Assembly: GCA_942493345.1 (NCBI GenBank)
Contig: OW818695.1
Coordinates: 310,001-374,000, forward strand
Source of the DNA: GWE2-42-39 sp942493345
GTDB lineage: Bacteria > Bacteroidota > Bacteroidia > Bacteroidales > Prolixibacteraceae
Length of the DNA: 64,000 nt
Direction of reading: 5' to 3'
The notes beneath the pieces are model-generated. The model was not told where the DNA came from and searched no databases. It saw nothing but the letters and a program-made list of their open reading frames with translations. Made by a program: the position numbers and the translations under genes. Positions 63,335-64,000 of this stretch are shown here, in pieces (the first letter of the stretch is position 1; every line of letters begins with the position of its first letter).

Positions 63335-64000
63335 TTATTTTTCTACCTCCACTTTGATTTGTTTTATACGGCGATAGTCGACTGCTTCAATAGAGAAAAC
63401 GAAGTTTTTGCAATTTATTTTATCGAAGCGCTTCGGAAATTCACCTTTTATTTCGAGGATCAATCCGGCCAGAGTATCTGCCTCTCCTTTTATATCGTCA
63501 AAAATATCATCGGGACAGTCAACAATTTTGTAAAAATCGTTCAGCAGGGTTTTGCCATCAAACAAATATTTATTTTCGGAAATGATGGTAAAAAAGTTTT
63601 CTTCTTCGTCAAACTCGTCGGTAATATCGCCCACAATTTCTTCCAGAATATCTTCCAAGGTCACGATTCCTGAAGTACCCCCGTACTCGTCAACCACAAT
63701 GGCCATGTGTACTTTGTTTTTCTGAAAATCTTCGAGCAAGTCGTCAATTTTCTTGGTTTCGGGGACATAAAATGGCGGACGGATGATGGTTTGCCACTTG
63801 AAATTATTGCCTTTGTGAATATGGGGCAATAAATCTTTAATATATAAAATGCCCCTGATGTGGTCAAAAGTTTCAGAATAGACCGGAATTCTGGAATAAC
63901 CCGAATCATTAATCAACGCAATAACTTTCTCGAAACTTTCTTTCAGGTCGAGAGCGACTATGTCGACCCTCGGGTGCATGATTTCAACCACGCTTTTATT
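63335..64000 (-). CDS. gldE: GldE-like CBS/CorC transporter-associated protein (partial, 5' end missing)
   Basis: The C-terminal part of a hemolysin/CNNM-type protein that runs off the right edge of the window. The visible 220 or so residues are a CBS-domain pair (SVVEIMHPRVDI, DSGYSRIPVYSETFDHIRGI, VHMAIVVDEYGGTSGIVTL and EDILEEIVGDITDEFDEEE). A C-terminal CorC/HlyC flavin-adenine-like domain follows (FDGKTLLNDFYKIV, TLAGLILEIKGEFP). Adjacent gldD, 21 bp downstream, supports the GldE assignment. The N-terminal membrane domain is outside the window. Confidence 0.9.
   Translation of the reverse strand, partial: NKSVVEIMHPRVDIVALDLKESFEKVIALINDSGYSRIPVYSETFDHIRGILYIKDLLPHIHKGNNFKWQTIIRPPFYVPETKKIDDLLEDFQKNKVHMAIVVDEYGGTSGIVTLEDILEEIVGDITDEFDEEENFFTIISENKYLFDGKTLLNDFYKIVDCPDDIFDDIKGEADTLAGLILEIKGEFPKRFDKINCKNFVFSIEAVDYRRIKQIKVEVEK

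Overview
The window is chromosomal DNA of a Bacteroidota bacterium, most likely order Marinilabiliales or a close relative (the placement is inference from gene content). Evidence: promoters of the Bacteroidota type TAnnTTTG, A-rich leaders without Shine-Dalgarno sequences, a type IX secretion sorting protein, a gliding gene pair (gldE-gldD) followed by a phosphopantetheinyl transferase, DUF4492 beside cydA, and NADP-type gdhA. Gene density and codon use look like ordinary core genome, with a few AT-richer islands.

Layout. 1-6169: end of a cytochrome bd operon, engB, manA, a frameshifted uridine kinase and a DEDDy exonuclease. 6274-12219: a complete rRNA operon on the minus strand (16S, tRNA-Ile, tRNA-Ala, 23S, 5S), driven by three tandem promoters and closed by a terminator. 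12504-17038: thioesterase, map, an orphan histidine kinase preceded by a 50-aa ORF, a SIS isomerase and an isochorismatase-like hydrolase. 17388-20853: a T9SS-sorted protein and a large trimeric-adhesin-like fibre with near-identical 246-bp repeats. 20885-31788: a likely GntR-controlled catabolic operon (E2, E3, fused E1 of a 2-oxoacid dehydrogenase, PHP hydrolase, two polyol-phosphate dehydrogenases, a transaldolase-like aldolase) with a striking symmetric control region. 32055-35160: thioredoxin, ApbE, DUF4266 lipoprotein and DUF3570 outer-membrane protein. 35321-39872: DUF5684 protein, phoH, an ATPase plus Toprim-like gene pair inserted before purC, and a decayed TlpA thioredoxin. 40030-46789: a lone receiver, an ECF sigma/anti-sigma/Spy-like operon, a GH140-like hydrolase, ychF and gdhA. 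47007-52252: a LuxR-type regulator, a PEP/pyruvate-binding response protein and a four-fold repeated sensor protein, the last two probably one gene split at a homopolymer. 52479-58455: argH, a GT39-type glycosyltransferase, then porin, PII and AmtB for ammonium uptake. 58671-64000: small envelope proteins, a PD-(D/E)XK-like orphan, an AI-2E family transporter, a PPTase, gldD and gldE.

The best candidates for undescribed biology are the GntR/2-oxoacid dehydrogenase/polyol operon, the ATPase/Toprim-like pair at 36797-38328, and the thioredoxin-ApbE-DUF4266-DUF3570 cluster. Three ORFs are broken by single changes (udk, the TlpA-like gene, the PEP-binding/sensor gene). Real decay and sequencing error cannot be told apart here.

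All functional calls rest on motif recognition from the sequence alone. No database search was run, and rRNA ends are approximate to about 10 bases.
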